From Streptomyces fumigatiscleroticus (GTDB lineage: Bacteria > Actinomycetota > Actinomycetes > Streptomycetales > Streptomycetaceae), in the NCBI RefSeq assembly GCF_014647975.1, contig NZ_BMQF01000022.1, positions 1 through 64,000 of the forward strand: a DNA stretch of 64,000 bases, written 5' to 3'. Each line of letters begins with the position of its first letter. Position 1 is the first letter of the stretch. A program made the position numbers and the translations under genes. Shown piece by piece: positions 61,448 to 64,000 of the stretch. The notes under the pieces were generated by a model. That model was given only the letters and a program-made list of their open reading frames with translations, was not told the DNA's origin and ran no database searches.

Positions 61448-62230
61448 ATGGATCTCCAGTTGAGCGGGCGGACCGCCGTGGTGACCGGTGCCGGCAGGGG
61501 GATAGGGCTCGCCACCGTCGCGGCCCTGGCCAACGAGGGCATGCGGGTGGTCGCGGCGGCACGGACGGTCACACCGGAGCTCAAGGAGCTGGCCGCGGTC
61601 GCGGTTTCGGTGGACCTCAGCACGACCGACGGGCCGGAGCGGCTCATTCGGACGGCCGTGGCGGAACTGGGTGAGCTGGACCTGCTCGTGAACAACGTGG
61701 GCGGGGGCGACGGCGGCGCGGTGGGCGGCTTCCTGTCCTTCGACGACGACCAGTGGGCGCAGATCTACGGCCTGAACCTGTTCGCGGCCGTCCGCACGAC
61801 CAGGGCCGCCCTGCCCAGTCTGCTGCGGCGCCGTGGTGTCGTCCTGAACGTCTCGTCGAACGGCGCGCGGATCCCGCACGCCGGGCCCATCCCGTACACG
61901 ACGGCGAAGGCCGCCCTGACGGCGTTCGGCAAGGCCCTCGCGGAGGAGGTCGGTCCCCAGGGCGTACGCGTCAACACGGTGTCGCCCGGACCGGTGCGCA
62001 CCGCCATGTGGGAGTCGCCCGACGGCTACGGCGCCGAGCTCGCCGCCGCGCTCGGGCTGACGCGGGAGCAGCTGGTGGCCGGGCTGCCCGCGACGATGGG
62101 CATGACCACCGGACGGCTCGTGGAGCCGGCCGAGGTCGCCGCCCTCATCGCCTACCTGGCCTCGCCGCTCGCGGCCAGCACCACGGGCGCCGACCACATC
62201 ATCGACGGCGGGGCGGTCAAGACCGCTTAG
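61448..62230 (+). CDS. Short-chain dehydrogenase/reductase
   Basis: A 260-residue classical SDR. Cofactor loop TGAGRGIG (near 14-21), NNVGGG at the NNAG position, catalytic Ser in NVSSNGAR and the YTTAK block. I start at 61448, after GGAGGGC; an earlier ATG overlaps the operator. It is controlled by the divergent TetR. The substrate is unknown. Confidence 0.92.
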   Translation: MDLQLSGRTAVVTGAGRGIGLATVAALANEGMRVVAAARTVTPELKELAAVAVSVDLSTTDGPERLIRTAVAELGELDLLVNNVGGGDGGAVGGFLSFDDDQWAQIYGLNLFAAVRTTRAALPSLLRRRGVVLNVSSNGARIPHAGPIPYTTAKAALTAFGKALAEEVGPQGVRVNTVSPGPVRTAMWESPDGYGAELAAALGLTREQLVAGLPATMGMTTGRLVEPAEVAALIAYLASPLAASTTGADHIIDGGAVKTA

Positions 62231-62281
62231 CCGGCGGGCTCCGGCCGACGGATCGCGGTGCGGATACCGCGAGCGGGACGT

Positions 62282-62310
62282 CCTGGCCCCCCGGACCGCC
62301 GGGGGCCAGG
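62282..62310 (+). terminator. Hairpin terminator after the SDR gene
   Basis: A perfect 10-bp stem (CCTGGCCCCC and GGGGGCCAGG) with a 9-base loop begins 52 bases after the SDR stop codon. Confidence 0.65.
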
Positions 62311-62399
62311 CCGCGCGGCGAGGGCCCGTGCGACCGGGTGAGCCGCTCTCAGGAGCCGTACCCGTCGGGGGGCCTCGGCCGCCTGTTCGGCGGCGCGGC

Positions 62400-63018
62400 T
62401 GACGTCCTCCCACGCGGCCCAGGTGTCCATCCGCTTCCGCGAGATGTCGAAGGCCGTGTCGTACGCGAGGCTGCCGAGCAGCAGCCGCAGCGGCGGGTCC
62501 TCGCTGTCGACGAGCTTCATGAGGGCTTCGGCGGCCAGGTGCGGCAGGCTGTCCACGGACCCCTCGGCGAACTGCTTCTCCAGCTCGGCGCGGAGCGGGG
62601 CGTAAGGCGTCCAGGGGCTGGGTGGCCCTCAGGCCGGTGGTGTAGAGGTCGGTCCAGTAGCCGCCGGGTTCGACGAGGGTGAGCTTGACGCCGAAGGCGG
62701 CGGCCTCGGCGGCCAGGGCTTCGCTCATGCCCTCCAGGGCGAACTTGCTGGCGCTGTACATGCCGGTGAGAGGGAAGCCGCCGAGTGCGCCGATGCTGGA
62801 GATCTGCACGATGTGGCCCGATCCCTGGGCGCGCAGATGGGGCAGTGCGGCCTGGCTGACCCACAGGGCGCCGAAGAAGTTGGTGTCCAGCTGGGCGCGG
62901 GCCAGGGCCTCGTCGAACTCCTCGATCATTCCCATGGCGAGGAAACCCGCGTTGTTCACGACGATGTCCAGGCGGCCGAAGTGCCGCACGGCGGTGTCGA
63001 CGGCGGAGTGCACCGCCG
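62400..63018 (-). pseudogene. Short-chain dehydrogenase lacking its N-terminus, frameshifted
   Basis: The remaining frame starts inside an SDR (FGRLDIVVNNAGFLAMGMIE) and includes the catalytic Ser in QISSIGALGG and YSASKFALEG. A shift near 62605 moves the match to another frame (EGSVDSLPHLAAEALMKLVD). The cofactor-binding TGxxxGIG segment and the start codon are gone. The 5' breakpoint coincides with that of the adjacent TetR remnant. Confidence 0.85.
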
Positions 63019-63019
63019 C

Positions 63020-63516
63020 GCGGTCGGTGGGGCCAGGAGGACCGGCCCGCCGAACTGCCCGACACCGGCGACCTCGAAGCCGACCTCAAGACGGTGCTCC
63101 GCGCCACCGTCGCCGAGCTGAACGACCCGCGCCGCAGCGAGCCGATGCGCGCCCTGGCCGTCGAGACCCTCGTCGACCCGGCCCTCGCCGCGCTCTACAC
63201 CGAGCGGCTGGACGAACCGGTCGGACAACTCAAGCTCCGACGGCTGCGCAGCGCCCAGCGCGCCGGGCAGCTCCGCCCCGACGTGGACCTCGACGTGGCC
63301 ATGGAGATGCTCTGGGGGCCGTTGCGCCACCGCTGGCTGCACCGCGAGGGCGCGCTCACCGTCGAGTTCGCCGATGCCGTGTTCGAGACCGCACTCAACG
63401 GACTACGCCCGCGCGCACGTTCTGCCGCGAGCCCGGAGCCCACGCCACGCGTGGTCCGGGAAGGTGCTTCGGGGCCAGGTGCAGGCGATCCGCGCAGGCG
63501 CTTCGGGACCGGGTAG
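63020..63516 (+). pseudogene. TetR-family regulator lacking its DNA-binding domain
   Basis: The frame begins inside a TetR C-terminal domain (QEDRPAELPDTGDLEADLKT) and continues through ALAVETLVDPALAALYTERL and LRPDVDLDVAMEMLWGPL to the end. The first 60-70 residues, including the helix-turn-helix and start codon, are missing. It was originally divergent from the broken SDR. Confidence 0.83.
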
Positions 63517-63651
63517 AAGAGGGCACGTCGCCGAGAAAGTCTCGGCAACCCTCCGCAACCGCTCCCCATGATGTGCCGGGTCGGCGACGTGCCGCCCGCC
63601 ATGGTGAGAGCGTGGTTGCGGGGCGTGACGGGGTGGGTGCTTGCTCGGGGC

Positions 63652-64000
63652 CTAGCTCCGCGGGGCCAGGGTGCGCAGGACGCAGAACTCGTTGCCCTCG
63701 GGATCCGCCATGACCACCCAGCTTCGGTTCGAGCCCTGGCCCACGTCAGCCTTGGTGGCGCCGAGGCTGAGCAGTCTGGTCACCTCGTCCTCGGTACTGC
63801 CGTCGATCGGGCTGACGTCGAGGTGAAGCCGGTTCTTCACGGTCTTGCCCTCGGGCACCTGGATGAACAGCAGGGTGGGCGGCATCTGGCGGGCCCGGAC
63901 GTCCTCGAAGGTCGGCACCCAGGAGCCGATCTCGACCTTGTTCTCGCTCCGGTCGATCACCTTGAAGTCCAGGACCTCGCACCAGAAGGCCGCGAGTCTT
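63652..64000 (-). CDS. VOC-superfamily (glyoxalase-like) protein, 5' end outside the window
   Basis: The C-terminal 115 residues are visible, beginning at the right edge with LAAFWCEVLDFKVIDR. They include one complete VOC half with HLDVSPIDGSTEDEVTRLL and a terminal SWVVMADPEGNEFCVL. The DPEGNEFC ending is typical of the glyoxalase-like group with unknown substrates. The start lies beyond base 64000. Confidence 0.82.
   Translation of the reverse strand, partial: RLAAFWCEVLDFKVIDRSENKVEIGSWVPTFEDVRARQMPPTLLFIQVPEGKTVKNRLHLDVSPIDGSTEDEVTRLLSLGATKADVGQGSNRSWVVMADPEGNEFCVLRTLAPRS

Overview
The window is about 72% G+C actinomycete DNA, almost certainly from a Streptomyces chromosome arm. Signs of this are GC-rich third codon positions, strong GGAG-type ribosome sites, several MmyB-type XRE regulators, a LAL regulator, a CHASE3 histidine kinase and a secreted subtype-B tannase. 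It is an accessory region. Small catabolic operons with their own TetR, LacI, AraC or XRE regulators alternate with decayed genes and IS remnants (TnpB-like, IS5, IS3 and ISL3 types). No rRNA, tRNA or CRISPR array was seen.

Layout. 0-3.3 kb: aldehyde dehydrogenase, secreted cupin, SDR remnant. 3.5-6.2 kb: CHASE3 sensor kinase, receiver-only protein, NarL-type regulator. 6.3-9.5 kb: XRE regulator and two SDR genes with tandem repeats between them. 9.6-14.1 kb: TnpB remnant, degenerate sensor kinase, cofactor-free haloperoxidase, broken Dps, XRE regulator, GMC oxidoreductase fragment. 14.3-18.7 kb: YbjQ protein, LAL regulator, DUF1062 protein. 18.8-24.9 kb: sugar locus with a LacI regulator, four matching operators, a Gfo/Idh/MocA dehydrogenase, a secreted glycosidase and a truncated ABC permease. 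24.9-31.8 kb: beta-propeller protein, unknown protein, epoxide hydrolase-like protein, XRE/SDR pair resembling the 6.3-9.5 kb locus, tautomerase. 31.8-35.4 kb: mostly non-coding, repeats, a winged-helix regulator, a 2OG-Fe(II) oxygenase, an IS5 remnant.

35.5-45.3 kb is the most interesting part: a compact operon encoding a Rieske oxygenase, a 56-residue protein, a single-module type I polyketide synthase (KS-AT-DH-KR-ACP, no thioesterase), a polytopic membrane protein, a MonCI/LasC-like flavin epoxidase and an AveC (spirocyclase)-like membrane protein. Every junction from the small ORF onward overlaps by a few bases. A near-identical 32-base element lies upstream of the Rieske gene and again upstream of the small ORF. 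IS remnants flank the block. I infer an undescribed polyketide pathway in which one PKS chain is oxidised, epoxidised and cyclised at the membrane.

45.6-64 kb: MBL hydrolase divergent from an AtzG-like/amidase pair, with a TetR gene that shares their operator; VOC protein; WhiG-type sigma remnant; alpha/beta hydrolase; AraC regulator; NodB-fold deacetylase; frameshifted tannase; diaminobutyrate-type aminotransferase next to the C-terminal end of a poly-amino-acid synthetase; I36-type secreted protein; an intact TetR/SDR pair beside a second pair that has lost both 5' ends; and a VOC gene running off the right edge.
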